From: Nitrospira sp.
GTDB lineage: Bacteria > Nitrospirota > Nitrospiria > Nitrospirales > Nitrospiraceae
Direction of reading: 5' to 3'
Length of the DNA: 64,000 nt
Assembly: GCA_030123565.1 (NCBI GenBank)
Contig: CP126122.1
Span: 1,499,001-1,563,000, forward strand
Shown: positions 25,097-34,932 of the stretch, piece after piece
Position numbering within the stretch: the stretch's first letter is position 1
How the letters are laid out: every line of letters begins with the position of its first letter
Made by a program: the position numbers and the translations under genes
The notes under the pieces: generated by a model
Seen by the model: the letters and a program-made list of their open reading frames with translations, nothing else
Told to the model about the DNA's origin: nothing
Database searches by the model: none

Positions 25097-26068
25097 ATGG
25101 ACAAGATACTCTCGCAAGAAGAAATCGACGCATTGATGGGCGGGGTGATGTCGGGCGAGGTCGATACGGCCCCGAAGGAGGAGGAAGATCCGAGCGGCAT
25201 CAAGCCCTACAACCTGACCCAGCAGGAACGCATCATCCGTGGGCGCATGCCCACGATGGAGATGATCAACGACCGCTTTACCCGCCAGCAATCCCTCTCC
25301 TGGAGCAGCCTCCTGCGGGAGAAAATCGAATTCAGCGTCGTCGGCACGCAGATCATCAAGTTCGGAGACTTCATCCAAAAGGTTCCGGTCCCGTCCTCTT
25401 TCAACCTGTTCATGATGGAACCGCTGCGCGGCAACGGCCTCTACATCATGGATGCGATGCTGGTCTATCTCATCGTGGACTTTTTCTTCGGCGGGAAGGC
25501 GCAAACCCACGTCAAGCCAGAAGGGAGAGAGTTCACCCCGATTCAGGTCCGGCTGATCAAGAAGCTGGTGCAGCAAGCGCTCGCCGATCTGGAGAAGGCC
25601 TGGCAGGCGGTCATGCAGGTGAAAATCGGCTATTGCCGATCCGAAAGCAACCCGCAATTCGCCATGGTGGTGACCACGTCGGAGATCGTGGTGGTGGTCA
25701 CGCTGCAAGTCCACCTGGGAGAGATCTCCCGCGACATGTTCATCGCCTATCCCTACTCCATGCTGGAGCCGATCAAGGAAAAGCTCTACTCCGGACTCTT
25801 CGCCGACAATGTGGAGCAGGACAGCAGTTGGGGCAGTCGCTTCAGAGACTCGCTGCAGGAATGCGATGTGGCGATGACGGTGCAGTTGGGAACGGCCCGT
25901 ATCAGCGTGCAGGACCTGCTGAACTTTACACTGGGCGACGTGTTGATGCTCGACCAGCATCCCGGCGACCCGCTGATCTGCCTCGTCGAGGGTGATCCGA
26001 AATTTCACGGCCAGCCGGGCGTGTTCAAGGGCAATCATGCCTGTCGCGTCACCAAAGTGTTGAACTAG
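25097..26068 (+). CDS. fliM: Flagellar motor switch protein FliM
   Basis: A 323-aa C-ring protein. The N-terminal peptide LSQEEIDALM (about 5-14) is the CheY-P docking motif. The middle domain (about 45-230) is CheC-like and binds FliG, and the C-terminal part (about 245-315) is the SpoA/FliN-like domain with VAMTVQLGTARISVQDLLNF. Complete and normal in length. No CheY or other chemotaxis gene is in the window. Confidence 0.95.
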   Translation: MDKILSQEEIDALMGGVMSGEVDTAPKEEEDPSGIKPYNLTQQERIIRGRMPTMEMINDRFTRQQSLSWSSLLREKIEFSVVGTQIIKFGDFIQKVPVPSSFNLFMMEPLRGNGLYIMDAMLVYLIVDFFFGGKAQTHVKPEGREFTPIQVRLIKKLVQQALADLEKAWQAVMQVKIGYCRSESNPQFAMVVTTSEIVVVVTLQVHLGEISRDMFIAYPYSMLEPIKEKLYSGLFADNVEQDSSWGSRFRDSLQECDVAMTVQLGTARISVQDLLNFTLGDVLMLDQHPGDPLICLVEGDPKFHGQPGVFKGNHACRVTKVLN

Positions 26069-26098
26069 TTCTGTATCGGGACAAAAGGAGATCCGCGC

Positions 26099-26473
26099 AT
26101 GGGCAACGCCGACATTACGACCCCGTCGGACCATTCCAATGCCGCCGCCGGCGATATGAATCCCCAGGCCACCTCGTTTCCCCAGGTCGACAACCAGGGA
26201 GCGGTGCCGGGCAATAAGAACATCGAATTCGTGCTCGATATTCCGCTGCAGGTCACGGTGCAGATCGGCTCCACCCGCATGTTGATACGAGAGCTGCTCC
26301 AATTGGGGCAGGGGTCCGTCATCGAACTCAACAAGCTGGCCGGCGAGCCGATGGAGGTGCTGGTCAACAACAAGTTGGTCGCCCGCGGCGAAGTCGTGGT
26401 GGTGAACGAAAAATTCGGCATTCGTCTCACGGACGTGGTGAGCCCGAACCAGCGGATTCAACAACTGGGGTAA
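26099..26473 (+). CDS. fliN: Flagellar motor switch protein FliN
   Basis: A 124-aa C-ring protein with a variable N-terminus (about 1-42) and a SpoA domain (about 43-122: VLDIPLQVTVQIGSTRMLI and LDQ-type ending replaced by NEKFGIRLTDVVSPNQRI). It also docks FliH at the C-ring in well-studied bacteria, which is relevant to the receiver-FliH fusion here. AAAAGGAG precedes ATG 26099. Confidence 0.95.
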   Translation: MGNADITTPSDHSNAAAGDMNPQATSFPQVDNQGAVPGNKNIEFVLDIPLQVTVQIGSTRMLIRELLQLGQGSVIELNKLAGEPMEVLVNNKLVARGEVVVVNEKFGIRLTDVVSPNQRIQQLG

Positions 26474-26532
26474 CCAAGGCCGCCGGCGTTTCGGGATGAA
26501 TGACGTGCCGGCGAGAGGATGAACGGTCCCCC

Positions 26533-26901
26533 ATGGATCTTTGGGAAAGTGTGGTTCGCATGGCGTCGGCGCTCGGGATCGTGTTGGCGTTGATCCTGGC
26601 CCTTCTGGCGGTGGCGCGATCCACCGTCGGCCGGCGGTTTCTCCCCGTAGGCGCCACGCCGTTGGTCCAAATTTTGGGCAGCGGCCAGCTGGGTTCACGG
26701 AAACAGATCATGCTGGTGGCGGTCGCCGGTGAAGTGCTGATCCTCGGCACGACTGCCACCGACCTCGTGCCGCTCGGCAAAATCACCGATCCGGACCGGT
26801 TGAAAACCCTCTTGGCGGATTCCCCCCAGGTCCCCCCGTCGTCGTCTTCCGGCATCAACCGTTCAGACAGCAGACAGGAGGCCCCTCGTGCGTCCAGCTG
26901 A
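26533..26901 (+). CDS. fliO: Flagellar export protein FliO
   Basis: A 122-aa bitopic membrane protein that helps assemble the FliP ring. A transmembrane helix at about 9-28 (MASALGIVLALILALLAVA) is followed by a small cytoplasmic domain with the FliO-like segment GSRKQIMLVAVAGEVLILGTT. Sequence conservation in FliO is low; the position between fliN and fliP supports the call. Start uncertain: ATG 26533 puts the helix near the N-terminus, while ATG 26500 would add 11 residues. The end overlaps fliP by 14 nt. Confidence 0.82.
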   Translation: MDLWESVVRMASALGIVLALILALLAVARSTVGRRFLPVGATPLVQILGSGQLGSRKQIMLVAVAGEVLILGTTATDLVPLGKITDPDRLKTLLADSPQVPPSSSSGINRSDSRQEAPRASS

Positions 26902-27688
26902 TCCGATGCAGCGCGGGGCAAACCGGACGGCAGCCTTGCGGCGGGGACTCTGCCGCATGCTCAGCCTCAGCCTGCTCCTCGTCTATTGCCTCTGCCATGT
27001 CTCATCGGCCCAGGCCGAAGGGCCTTCTCTGACACTCGACCTCGGTCAAGGCGGGCCCAAACAGACGGCGGTGGTCCTACAGATCCTCGCGCTCCTGACG
27101 GTGCTCTCATTGGCGCCCGCCATGTTCATCATGGTGACCTCCTTCACCAGAATGGTCATCGTCCTGTCGTTCCTCCGGCAAGCCCTCGGCACGCAACAGG
27201 TGCCGCCCAACCAGGTCCTCATCAGTCTGGCGCTGTTCCTCACCATGTTCGTCATGGCGCCGGTCGGACAAGCGGTCTACAAGGATTCCCTGCAGCCGCT
27301 CCTGGCGGAGCAAATCGGCTATGACGAAGCCTGGAATCGCGGCATTCAGCCGATTCGCGCCTTCATGTTGAAACAGATGCGCGACAAGGATCTCGAACTC
27401 TTTCTCGAATTGGCGCATGCGCCCAAGCCGTCCCAGGTGGAGCAGGTTCCGACGCATGTGATCATTCCCGCCTTCGTCCTGAGCGAGCTGCGGATCTCGT
27501 TTCAGATCGGCTTCCTGCTCTACATCCCGTTTCTCATCGTGGATATGGTGGTGGCCAGCGTGTTGATGTCCATGGGCATGATGCTGCTGCCGCCCGTCAT
27601 GATTTCGCTCCCGTTCAAACTGATTCTGTTCGTCCTCGCCGACGGCTGGTACCTGGTCGTCGGATCGATGGTCAAGAGTTTTCAATAG
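26888..27688 (+). CDS. fliP: Flagellar export gate protein FliP
   Basis: A 266-aa core component of the type III export gate. It has a cleavable signal peptide at about 20-44 (SLSLLLVYCLCHVSSAQA) and family signatures SFTRMVIVLSFLRQALGTQQ and PAFVLSELRISFQIGFLLYIPF, with the last helices containing MMLLPPVMISLPFKLILFVL. Start is GTG 26888 with GGAGG upstream. Normal length. Confidence 0.96.
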   Translation: MRPADPMQRGANRTAALRRGLCRMLSLSLLLVYCLCHVSSAQAEGPSLTLDLGQGGPKQTAVVLQILALLTVLSLAPAMFIMVTSFTRMVIVLSFLRQALGTQQVPPNQVLISLALFLTMFVMAPVGQAVYKDSLQPLLAEQIGYDEAWNRGIQPIRAFMLKQMRDKDLELFLELAHAPKPSQVEQVPTHVIIPAFVLSELRISFQIGFLLYIPFLIVDMVVASVLMSMGMMLLPPVMISLPFKLILFVLADGWYLVVGSMVKSFQ

Positions 27689-27699
27689 GAGTCGCGCCC

Positions 27700-27972
27700 A
27701 TGACGCCTGAAGCCGTGACGGAAATCGGCCGTCAAGCCATCGAGACCGCGATGTTGGTCTCCGCGCCGGTGTTGGGGTTGAGCCTGGTCGTCGGCCTGTT
27801 GGTCAGCACCTTCCAGGCGATGACGCAGATCAACGAAGCCACCTTGACGTTCGTGCCGAAGGTGCTGGCGGTGTTTGCGGCGACCCTGTTGTTTCTACCC
27901 TGGATGATGGGGGTCTTGATCGCCTTCATGACCCAGATCATCACGAGCATCCCGAACCTCATCCATTCGTAG
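27700..27972 (+). CDS. fliQ: Flagellar export gate protein FliQ
   Basis: A 90-aa protein with two hydrophobic helices (about 17-40 and 50-78), including APVLGLSLVVGLLVSTFQA and the FliQ signature TQINEATLTFVPK. Follows fliP by 11 nt with AGGAG before the ATG. Normal length. Confidence 0.95.
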   Translation: MTPEAVTEIGRQAIETAMLVSAPVLGLSLVVGLLVSTFQAMTQINEATLTFVPKVLAVFAATLLFLPWMMGVLIAFMTQIITSIPNLIHS

Positions 27973-27987
27973 CGAGTCGAGCCGACG

Positions 27988-28776
27988 ATGAACGCCGCCC
28001 AGACCCTGCATCTTGCGTTGCCGCACTTTCAATCGTTTTCGATTTTGTTGGTGCGGATCGCAGGGATCATCAGCGTGTTTCCGATCCTCAATACCCGTAC
28101 GATTCCGACGCCGCTCAAGGCCGGCCTCGTGACGATGCTGGGTCTAGTGCTCACCCCCATCATTCGGTTGCCCAGTTTGCCGACGGATCCGGCTACGGTG
28201 GCCGCAGGCGTCGGCAATGAGTTTTTGATCGGCTTGACGATCGGCCTGGCCGTCCGGCTCCTGTTCTCGGGATTTCAGATGGCCGGTGAATTGATCGGCA
28301 CTCAGATGGGCTTCAGCGCCATTCAATTGTTCGATCCGACGACCCATCAGAACGCGCCGCTCATCGCACAATTTCAATTGACGCTCGGTTCCCTCGTCTT
28401 TCTATCCCTCAACGCCCATCTGCTCGTGGTCCATGCCATCGGGATGAGTTACGAGTTCGTGCCGCCGTTCGCCGCCACCCTGTCCGACAACCTCGCCGAC
28501 GACATCATCCGGTTGACTCAAAACATGTTGGCGGTCGCACTCAAGCTTGCGGCGCCGGTGTTCGCCACACTGTTGATCGTCAATGCCATCCTGTCGATTC
28601 TCGGGCGGGCCGTGACCCAGATGAACGTCTTCGTGCTCAGCTTTCCGATCACGATCGCGGCGGGGCTCTTCGCCATGGGCCTGGCGTTGCCCTTTACCCT
28701 CTCCCTGTTCGAGCGTGAATTCATGACGCTGGTGGAGAACATGCTCGCGCTCCTGAAGGTGTTGGGCCATGGCTGA
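27988..28776 (+). CDS. fliR: Flagellar export gate protein FliR
   Basis: A 262-aa polytopic membrane protein of the export gate with about six hydrophobic segments; conserved motifs include RIAGIISVFPIL near the N-terminus and GELIGTQMGFS near residue 100. Follows fliQ by 15 nt and overlaps flhB by 8 nt, suggesting translational coupling. Confidence 0.94.
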   Translation: MNAAQTLHLALPHFQSFSILLVRIAGIISVFPILNTRTIPTPLKAGLVTMLGLVLTPIIRLPSLPTDPATVAAGVGNEFLIGLTIGLAVRLLFSGFQMAGELIGTQMGFSAIQLFDPTTHQNAPLIAQFQLTLGSLVFLSLNAHLLVVHAIGMSYEFVPPFAATLSDNLADDIIRLTQNMLAVALKLAAPVFATLLIVNAILSILGRAVTQMNVFVLSFPITIAAGLFAMGLALPFTLSLFEREFMTLVENMLALLKVLGHG

Positions 28777-29851
28777 GGGCGCACAGAACCGGACCGAACA
28801 GGCGACGCCGAAACGCAAGGCGGATGCGCGCAGCAAGGGCCAGATCGCGCTCAGCCGCGACGCAGTCATGGCGATAGGCCTCTTGGGAAGTGCGGGAACC
28901 CTCTATTGGATGGCGCCGGTCATCATGGAGCGTCTGCGCGGGACCCTCCAGCTGTGGCTGACGAGCGCCATGGACGAGACGGCGCATCGGACCCTCAGCC
29001 TCGACCATCTGCACCTGCTGCTTGGAAAAATCGGACTGGAGGTGTTTCTGACGCTCGGGCCGGTGGTCGGAGGGATCGCCGTGATCGGCGTGGGGGCCAA
29101 CCTGATGCAAACCGGCTTTCTCTGGCGGCGGGACGGGTTGCAATGGGATTTTTCTCGGATCAGTCCGATCGGCGGATTCTCGCGACTGTTTTCCCTCCGT
29201 TCGTTCAGCGAGTTGGTGAAATCCTGGCTCAAGATTCTGGCCATCGGATGGACCGGTTCTCTCGCGATTCGGGACGACATGGTGCAGTTCTCATCGCTGA
29301 CCCAGTTCGGCATGGAGGCCCTGTTGCCGACCGTGGGGTGGGCCACGTTCAAGGCCGTGCTCATGATGGGCGGCGCGGCGGCGGTCCTCGGCGCCATCGA
29401 CTACGGATACCAGCGCTACGAATGGGAGCGCGGGCTGCGGATGTCGCGCGACGAGATCAAAGAGGAGCATCGCGCGGCCGAGGGCGATCCGGGGCTCAAG
29501 TCGAAGATCCGCAGCACGCAGAAGGAAATGGCGCGGAAGCGCATGATGGCCGCCGTGCCCAAGGCGGACGTGATCGTGACGAACCCGACTCACCTGGCGG
29601 TCGCGCTGCGATACGATTCGAAGGCCATGGGCGCGCCGATCGTCGTGGCGAAGGGGGCCGGGTTCGTCGCCGAGAAGATCCGGGAAATCGGCCGGCATCA
29701 CGGCATTATGATCGTCGAGAACAAACTGGTGGCCCGCACACTTTACAAGTTGGTCGAGGTGGGTCGAGAAGTCCCCGAAGATCTCTATCGCGCCGTCGCT
29801 GAGATCCTGGCGTTTGTGTATCGCGTACGCGGCAAGTTGCCGCCGGCGTGA
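28769..29851 (+). CDS. flhB: Flagellar export switch protein FlhB
   Basis: A 360-aa export component. The N-terminus has the typical EQATPKRKADARSKGQIALS. Four transmembrane segments lie between about 30 and 215. The cytoplasmic domain has the autocleavage NPTH motif (IVTNPTHLAVALRY, near residues 267-280), which cleaves between Asn and Pro to switch substrate specificity with FliK. The ending FVYRVRGKLP is also typical. Complete. Confidence 0.96.
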   Translation: MAEGAQNRTEQATPKRKADARSKGQIALSRDAVMAIGLLGSAGTLYWMAPVIMERLRGTLQLWLTSAMDETAHRTLSLDHLHLLLGKIGLEVFLTLGPVVGGIAVIGVGANLMQTGFLWRRDGLQWDFSRISPIGGFSRLFSLRSFSELVKSWLKILAIGWTGSLAIRDDMVQFSSLTQFGMEALLPTVGWATFKAVLMMGGAAAVLGAIDYGYQRYEWERGLRMSRDEIKEEHRAAEGDPGLKSKIRSTQKEMARKRMMAAVPKADVIVTNPTHLAVALRYDSKAMGAPIVVAKGAGFVAEKIREIGRHHGIMIVENKLVARTLYKLVEVGREVPEDLYRAVAEILAFVYRVRGKLPPA

Positions 29852-29886
29852 GAGGAGTCTTCGATGCAGGAATTCATGGAGCGGCC

Positions 29887-31995
29887 ATGACGAACGAGAC
29901 AACGTCGGTTCCCACGACCTCACTGGTGAAACACCCGGACATTCTGATGTCCGTGGGAGTCGTGGCCATCCTCATGGTGATGTTGATTCCCTTGCCTCGC
30001 TTCTTTCTGGACCTGCTGCTGAGCTTCAACATCACCCTCTCCATCACCATCCTGCTGGTCGGCATGCAGGTCCGCCGCCCGCTGGAATTTTCCGTCTTCC
30101 CCTCGATTCTGCTGATGGTGACCCTGCTGCGGCTGGCTCTCAACATCGCTTCCACCAGACTCATTCTCCTGCACGGCAACGAAGGGGTGGCGGCGGCGGG
30201 CGAGGTCATCAGGGCCTTCGGCAATTTTGTCGTCGGCGGGAACTATACGGTCGGACTGGTGGTGTTCACGATCCTGGTCATCATCAACTTCGTGGTCATC
30301 ACCAAGGGCGCCGGCCGGGTCGCGGAAGTGGCGGCCCGCTTCACGTTGGATGCGATGCCCGGCAAACAGATGAGCATCGATGCGGATTTGAATGCCGGTT
30401 TGATCAACGATAAGGAGGCGCGTCAGCGGCGGAAAGAAATCGCGCAGGAAGCGGATTTTTACGGCGCGATGGACGGCGCCAGCAAATTCGTGCGCGGCGA
30501 CGCCATTGCGGCGGTCGTCATCACGCTCGTGAATATCTTGGGCGGCTTGACCATCGGGGTGTTGCAACAGGGCATGACCTTGGCCGCAGCCGCGCAGACC
30601 TATACCTTGCTGACGGTCGGCGAAGGGTTGGTGGCCCAGCTCCCGGCCCTGATCGTCTCGACCGCGGCCGGTATCGTCATTACCAGGGCTGCGTCCGAGG
30701 TCAACCTGGGCTTTGAAATCACCAGGCAGGTCCTCATTTCCCCGAAGGCGGTCGGCACCGCAGCAGGGATCTTGCTCGCGTTGGGCCTGGTTCCAGGGCT
30801 TCCCCATCTGGCCTTCCTGGCGCTCGGCGGAATGACCGCTTGGATGGCCTATCAAATCAATGAGCAGCAGAAGGCGGTCGAAGCCACTCCGTCCCAAACC
30901 GCTCCACAGGTCAAGGCCGAAGAAGCCGGCACCCAGGTGGTTCCGCTGGATCTCATGGAAGTGCATGTGGGCTATGGCCTCATCAACCTGGTCGATGGAG
31001 GGCGGGGAGGCGGGTTGCTCGATCGCATCAAGGGATTACGCCGTCAGTTTGCGGAACAGATGGGATTCGTCCTTCCGCCGATTCACATCCGGGACAATCT
31101 GCAGCTCAGGCCGAACGAATATGCGACGCTCCTCAAGGGTGTCGAGTTGGCCAAATCGGAAGTCATGCCGGCCCATGTGTTGGCGATCGACCCCGGAACG
31201 GCCCAACGGGGTATCATTCACGGGCTCCCGACCAAAGAGCCGGCCTTCGGACTGCCGGCTATGTGGGTGCCGGAGCAAGAGCACGAACGGGCGCAGATGG
31301 CGGGCTATACGGTCGTGGACCCCGGCTCCGCCATCGCTACCCACCTGTCGGAACTCATCAAACGGCACGCCCACGAACTCCTGGGGCGGCAAGAAGTGCA
31401 GGGGTTGCTCGATCAACTGGGCAAGAACCATCCCAAACTGGTCGAGGAGGTCATCCCCAATCTGATTCCATTGGGGACGCTGGTCCGGGTCCTGTCGCAT
31501 CTCCTGCGCGAAGGGGTTCCGATCCGCGACTTGCGCAGTATCCTCGAAACCATTGCCGACCATGCGCCGACCACGAAGGACCCGGATATCCTGACGGAAG
31601 TGGCCAGGCAGGCCCTTGGACGGACCATTACCAGGCAATACCTTGCGCCGGATGGTTCGTTGCCGATCATCGGACTGGATCCGCGGCTGGACCGTACCCT
31701 GGCGGAGCAGGCCAATTCGACCCCGCAGGGCAACCAGTGGATTCCCGATCCGCAAGTGGCACAGAAACTGCTGGCAGCATTGAAACAGGCTGCGGAGCGA
31801 ATGGTCGGGCGGGGGCATCAACCGGTGATTCTCTGTTCGCCCTCCTTGCGGCGGCATCTGCGAAAGCTCACGGACCGTATTCTGCACTCCGTCCCGATTT
31901 TGGGTCTGAACGAGGTGGATACGGTCGTGCGGTTGCAGGCGATAGAAACGGTGCGCCTCGACCTCGAAGTCGGTGAGACGAGGAGCCTGGCATGA
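29887..31995 (+). CDS. flhA: Flagellar export platform protein FlhA
   Basis: A 702-aa export-gate protein with about eight transmembrane helices in the first 330 residues, the FHIPEP-type cytoplasmic loop (GAMDGASKFVRGDAIA) and a large C-terminal domain that docks chaperone-substrate complexes. The ATG at 29887 with GGAG 6 nt upstream is preferred; a GTG at 29848 overlapping the flhB stop would add 13 residues. The end overlaps flhF by ATGA. Confidence 0.95.
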   Translation: MTNETTSVPTTSLVKHPDILMSVGVVAILMVMLIPLPRFFLDLLLSFNITLSITILLVGMQVRRPLEFSVFPSILLMVTLLRLALNIASTRLILLHGNEGVAAAGEVIRAFGNFVVGGNYTVGLVVFTILVIINFVVITKGAGRVAEVAARFTLDAMPGKQMSIDADLNAGLINDKEARQRRKEIAQEADFYGAMDGASKFVRGDAIAAVVITLVNILGGLTIGVLQQGMTLAAAAQTYTLLTVGEGLVAQLPALIVSTAAGIVITRAASEVNLGFEITRQVLISPKAVGTAAGILLALGLVPGLPHLAFLALGGMTAWMAYQINEQQKAVEATPSQTAPQVKAEEAGTQVVPLDLMEVHVGYGLINLVDGGRGGGLLDRIKGLRRQFAEQMGFVLPPIHIRDNLQLRPNEYATLLKGVELAKSEVMPAHVLAIDPGTAQRGIIHGLPTKEPAFGLPAMWVPEQEHERAQMAGYTVVDPGSAIATHLSELIKRHAHELLGRQEVQGLLDQLGKNHPKLVEEVIPNLIPLGTLVRVLSHLLREGVPIRDLRSILETIADHAPTTKDPDILTEVARQALGRTITRQYLAPDGSLPIIGLDPRLDRTLAEQANSTPQGNQWIPDPQVAQKLLAALKQAAERMVGRGHQPVILCSPSLRRHLRKLTDRILHSVPILGLNEVDTVVRLQAIETVRLDLEVGETRSLA

Positions 31996-33272
31996 AAGTA
32001 CGGACCTTTCACGTGAAATCAATGCACGAGGCCATTCGCTCGATCAAGGACACCCTCGGCCCCGATGCGGTGATCCTCTCCACGAAACGAGTGCGATCCT
32101 GGGACAACGGCTTCGGCCTGCTGGGCGGTTCCGTGTTGGAGGTCATGGCCGCCATCGAAGATGACGCAGCAGTACCAGCCCCGGCGCCGTTGTTGGAACA
32201 CGATGACCGACCCCGTCCCGCCGCCTCGCCAGTTCCTGCGCTCCCGGCGAAAGAGTCGCGGTTTCAACAGACCTTGCAGGGTGCGATGGACAGGTCCGTC
32301 GGGGGACCGCGACCGGCTCCCCGCCAAGCGCAGGTCCTCACCAAAAAAACAGGAGTGACGCAGGAGCCGGTACAGAAGAAAGGGGAGTGCCACGGTCCCG
32401 CGATCCCTTCCTTTCAACGTGTCTACGAAGATTTGCTCGCACAGGGTGTGGAACATGCCACGGCGGAAAGTTGTCTGCGCGAGTTGCAGGCGACGCTGAT
32501 CGATCCGAGTGCGTCGCGCAGCCATTCCTCCTTGCAATTGCTGCGGACGGTCCTGTTGGCCAAGATCAAGACCGCCGGTCCTCTGCTGGGCGCCGGTGGG
32601 CAGCAGAAGATTGCGCTGTTCATCGGTCCCAGCGGGGCCGGCAAGACCTCGACCATCGCCAAGCTGGCCACGCAATACGGGATCGTCGAGCAGCGGAGCA
32701 TCGCGCTGATCACGATGGACACCTATCGGCCGGCGGCGGTGGAGCAACTCCGTTTGTATGCGGACGTGCTGGGCATCGATCTTTCCGTGGCCGGTTCCTG
32801 TGAAGAAGTCCATGGAGCGATCGAACAGGCTCGCGAGGCCGAACTCATTCTGATCGATACGCCGGGGTTCAACCCTTACGAGCCCATCGCCGCTCAACGG
32901 TGGAGGGGGTTGTTGAACGGCACCGCTCCCATCGAAGTGCATCTGGTGCTCGCGGCGGGAACCAGGGTGCCGGATCTCGTGGTGAGTACGGGGCAATGCG
33001 TCGATGTGCCTTCCCTGCGGTTGTTGTTTACGAAACTCGATGAGACGACGGGGTACGGCGGCATCTTCGAAGCTGCCCATCGAACCGGAGTCCCGCTGTC
33101 CTACTGGGGATCCGGTCAACGGGTGCCGGATGACTTGATGTTGGCGCAAGTCGACCGTTTGGGCGACCTGCTCCTCGGGGGACAGATGAGGACGCCGGCG
33201 CTGCCCTCGAATCGTCCGTGGCATCGGCAGGTGGAACAGGCGATCCTGCCTGGAAGCAAGACACATTGGTGA
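31992..33272 (+). CDS. flhF: Flagellar SRP-type GTPase FlhF
   Basis: A 426-aa SRP-family GTPase that places and numbers polar flagella. The N-terminal basic domain begins MKVRTFHVKSMHEAIRSI with LGPDAVILSTKRV, followed by a variable Pro/Ala linker (about 55-140). The NG GTPase region has P-loop GPSGAGKTS (about 213-221), DTYRPAAVEQL, DTPG near 290 and the TKLDET guanine-specificity motif. Its presence with FlhG implies polar flagellation. Confidence 0.95.
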   Translation: MKVRTFHVKSMHEAIRSIKDTLGPDAVILSTKRVRSWDNGFGLLGGSVLEVMAAIEDDAAVPAPAPLLEHDDRPRPAASPVPALPAKESRFQQTLQGAMDRSVGGPRPAPRQAQVLTKKTGVTQEPVQKKGECHGPAIPSFQRVYEDLLAQGVEHATAESCLRELQATLIDPSASRSHSSLQLLRTVLLAKIKTAGPLLGAGGQQKIALFIGPSGAGKTSTIAKLATQYGIVEQRSIALITMDTYRPAAVEQLRLYADVLGIDLSVAGSCEEVHGAIEQAREAELILIDTPGFNPYEPIAAQRWRGLLNGTAPIEVHLVLAAGTRVPDLVVSTGQCVDVPSLRLLFTKLDETTGYGGIFEAAHRTGVPLSYWGSGQRVPDDLMLAQVDRLGDLLLGGQMRTPALPSNRPWHRQVEQAILPGSKTHW

Positions 33273-33287
33273 AAGAGGGGAGAGAGG

Positions 33288-34154
33288 ATGACGATACAAC
33301 CAGGGATTCTGGACGGTCAGACGAAAGAACTCGACGCCTGCGTCGTTTCCTCCCGTACCCAGGTCATTACCGTGACGAGCGGCAAGGGCGGGGTCGGAAA
33401 AACCAATGTGGTGGCGAACACGGCCATTGCGCTGGCGCAAATCGGGAAACGGGTGCTCGTGCTCGATGCGGATCTCGGGTTGGGCAATATCGATATTTTG
33501 CTGGGCCTGACGCCGAAATACACGTTGGAACATGTGCTCAGCAAGGCCTGCCGTCTTGAGGATATCGCACTGGCCGGACCGGGCGGGATCGTCGTGCTCC
33601 CAGCCAGTACCGGCATTTCGCATCTGACGACCTTGACGGAAACGCAACAGCTGATTCTACAGGAGGAACTGGAGCGGCTGGCCTCCACCATGGATGTCCT
33701 GTTGATCGACACGGGAGCGGGCATTTCCTCGACCGTCACCTATTTCGCGGCGGCAGCACAATCGATCGTGGTCGTGGTGTCCCCGGAACCGACATCGTTG
33801 ACCGATGCCTACGCCTTGATGAAGGTCCTGTTGCGGCAGTATCGGGAACGGCGGTTTCATGTGCTGGTCAATATGGTGAAGTCGCCGAAAGACGCGGCCC
33901 GTGTGTTTCGAAAGCTGGAGATGGCCGTGAGCCGGTTTCTCCATATCTCGCTGGACTACCTGGGAGCCATTCCACTGGACGACTACGTCCCCATGGCCGT
34001 CACCCAGCAGCGCGCCGTGATCGATCAATTTCCCCAGGCGCCGGCCAGCCGCGCGTTTCGAGAGCTCACCGAGGCGGTGGCACGACTGACTCCGCCGGCC
34101 CTTCCCAAAGGCACAGTGCAGTTCCTCTGGCAACAACTGGTACGGACGCACTGA
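33288..34154 (+). CDS. flhG: Flagellar number regulator FlhG (MinD-like ATPase)
   Basis: A 288-aa ParA/MinD-family ATPase (also called FleN/YlxH) that limits flagellar number and acts with FlhF. Deviant Walker A is TSGKGGVGKTNVVAN at about 30-44, switch regions are DADLGLGNID and LLIDTGAG, and VSPEPTSLTDAYALMK is typical of FlhG. An N-terminal extension of about 25 residues before the Walker A may carry the FlhF-activating segment. GAGAGGATG start context. Confidence 0.93.
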   Translation: MTIQPGILDGQTKELDACVVSSRTQVITVTSGKGGVGKTNVVANTAIALAQIGKRVLVLDADLGLGNIDILLGLTPKYTLEHVLSKACRLEDIALAGPGGIVVLPASTGISHLTTLTETQQLILQEELERLASTMDVLLIDTGAGISSTVTYFAAAAQSIVVVVSPEPTSLTDAYALMKVLLRQYRERRFHVLVNMVKSPKDAARVFRKLEMAVSRFLHISLDYLGAIPLDDYVPMAVTQQRAVIDQFPQAPASRAFRELTEAVARLTPPALPKGTVQFLWQQLVRTH

Positions 34155-34176
34155 CTGAAAGGAACGCACAGGCATT

Positions 34177-34932
34177 ATGGATGTTCGCAAAGAGACGGTG
34201 GCGGGGAACACTCGGAAGGTGATCCCGGAAGCAGATCGGGAGCGGGTCATCCAGGAGTTCACCCATGTTGTGAAGGCCATGGCCCACCGGTTGGCCTTTC
34301 GATTGCCGGCTTACATGGATGCCGAGGACCTGATGTCCGTCGGCATCATCGGTCTCATGGACGCGATGGATAAGTACGACCCGACCCGCGAAGCCAAGTT
34401 CAAAACCTATGCGGAGTTTCGCATCCGTGGCGCCATGCTCGATGAAATCCGCTCGATGGACTGGATTCCACGCTCGGTCCATGAGCGCATCACGCTCCTT
34501 CAGAAAACCTATTCGGAATTGTTGAATCGATTGGGCCGCCCGCCGACGGACCAGGAAGTGGGCAAGGAACTGAACATGTCGGCGGAGGAACTGGATGAAT
34601 TCTTGACCCGCTCGCGGGGGGCGGTGGTCGTCAGTCTGGATGATCTCGGCGTGCAGGATGCGGACGGCCATAAGATCATCAGCATGTTGACCGATCCCAA
34701 CCAGCCTGATCCCTTGTCCGTCTTGGTCAGTGAGAGGGCGCGGCATGTGTTGGAATCCGCCATCCAAGAGCTGCCGGAGAAAGAGCGCACCGTGCTCTCC
34801 CTCTATTATTTCGAGGAACTCACCATGAAAGAGATCGGGCAGGCGCTCAAAGTCACGGAGTCGCGGGTCTGCCAGATCCATTCGAAGGCCATTCTCCACC
34901 TCAAGGCCCGACTGCAACCGGTCGAGGCCTGA
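34177..34932 (+). CDS. fliA: Flagellar sigma factor FliA (sigma-28)
   Basis: A 251-aa sigma-28 factor. Region 2 contains AHRLAFRLPAYMDAEDLMSV and the KFKTYAEFRIRGAMLDEIRS segment that recognises the -10 box. Regions 3 and 4 follow, with a helix-turn-helix containing ELTMKEIGQALKVTESRVCQ. It would drive late flagellar genes and is held by FlgM at 41143. AAAGGA precedes the ATG. Last classical flagellar gene of the fliL operon. Confidence 0.95.
   Translation: MDVRKETVAGNTRKVIPEADRERVIQEFTHVVKAMAHRLAFRLPAYMDAEDLMSVGIIGLMDAMDKYDPTREAKFKTYAEFRIRGAMLDEIRSMDWIPRSVHERITLLQKTYSELLNRLGRPPTDQEVGKELNMSAEELDEFLTRSRGAVVVSLDDLGVQDADGHKIISMLTDPNQPDPLSVLVSERARHVLESAIQELPEKERTVLSLYYFEELTMKEIGQALKVTESRVCQIHSKAILHLKARLQPVEA

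Noticed and set aside
25064..26698. Minus-strand open frame of about 540 codons
   Set aside because: Antisense to fliM and fliN; composition His/Asp/Arg-rich, no recognisable domain.
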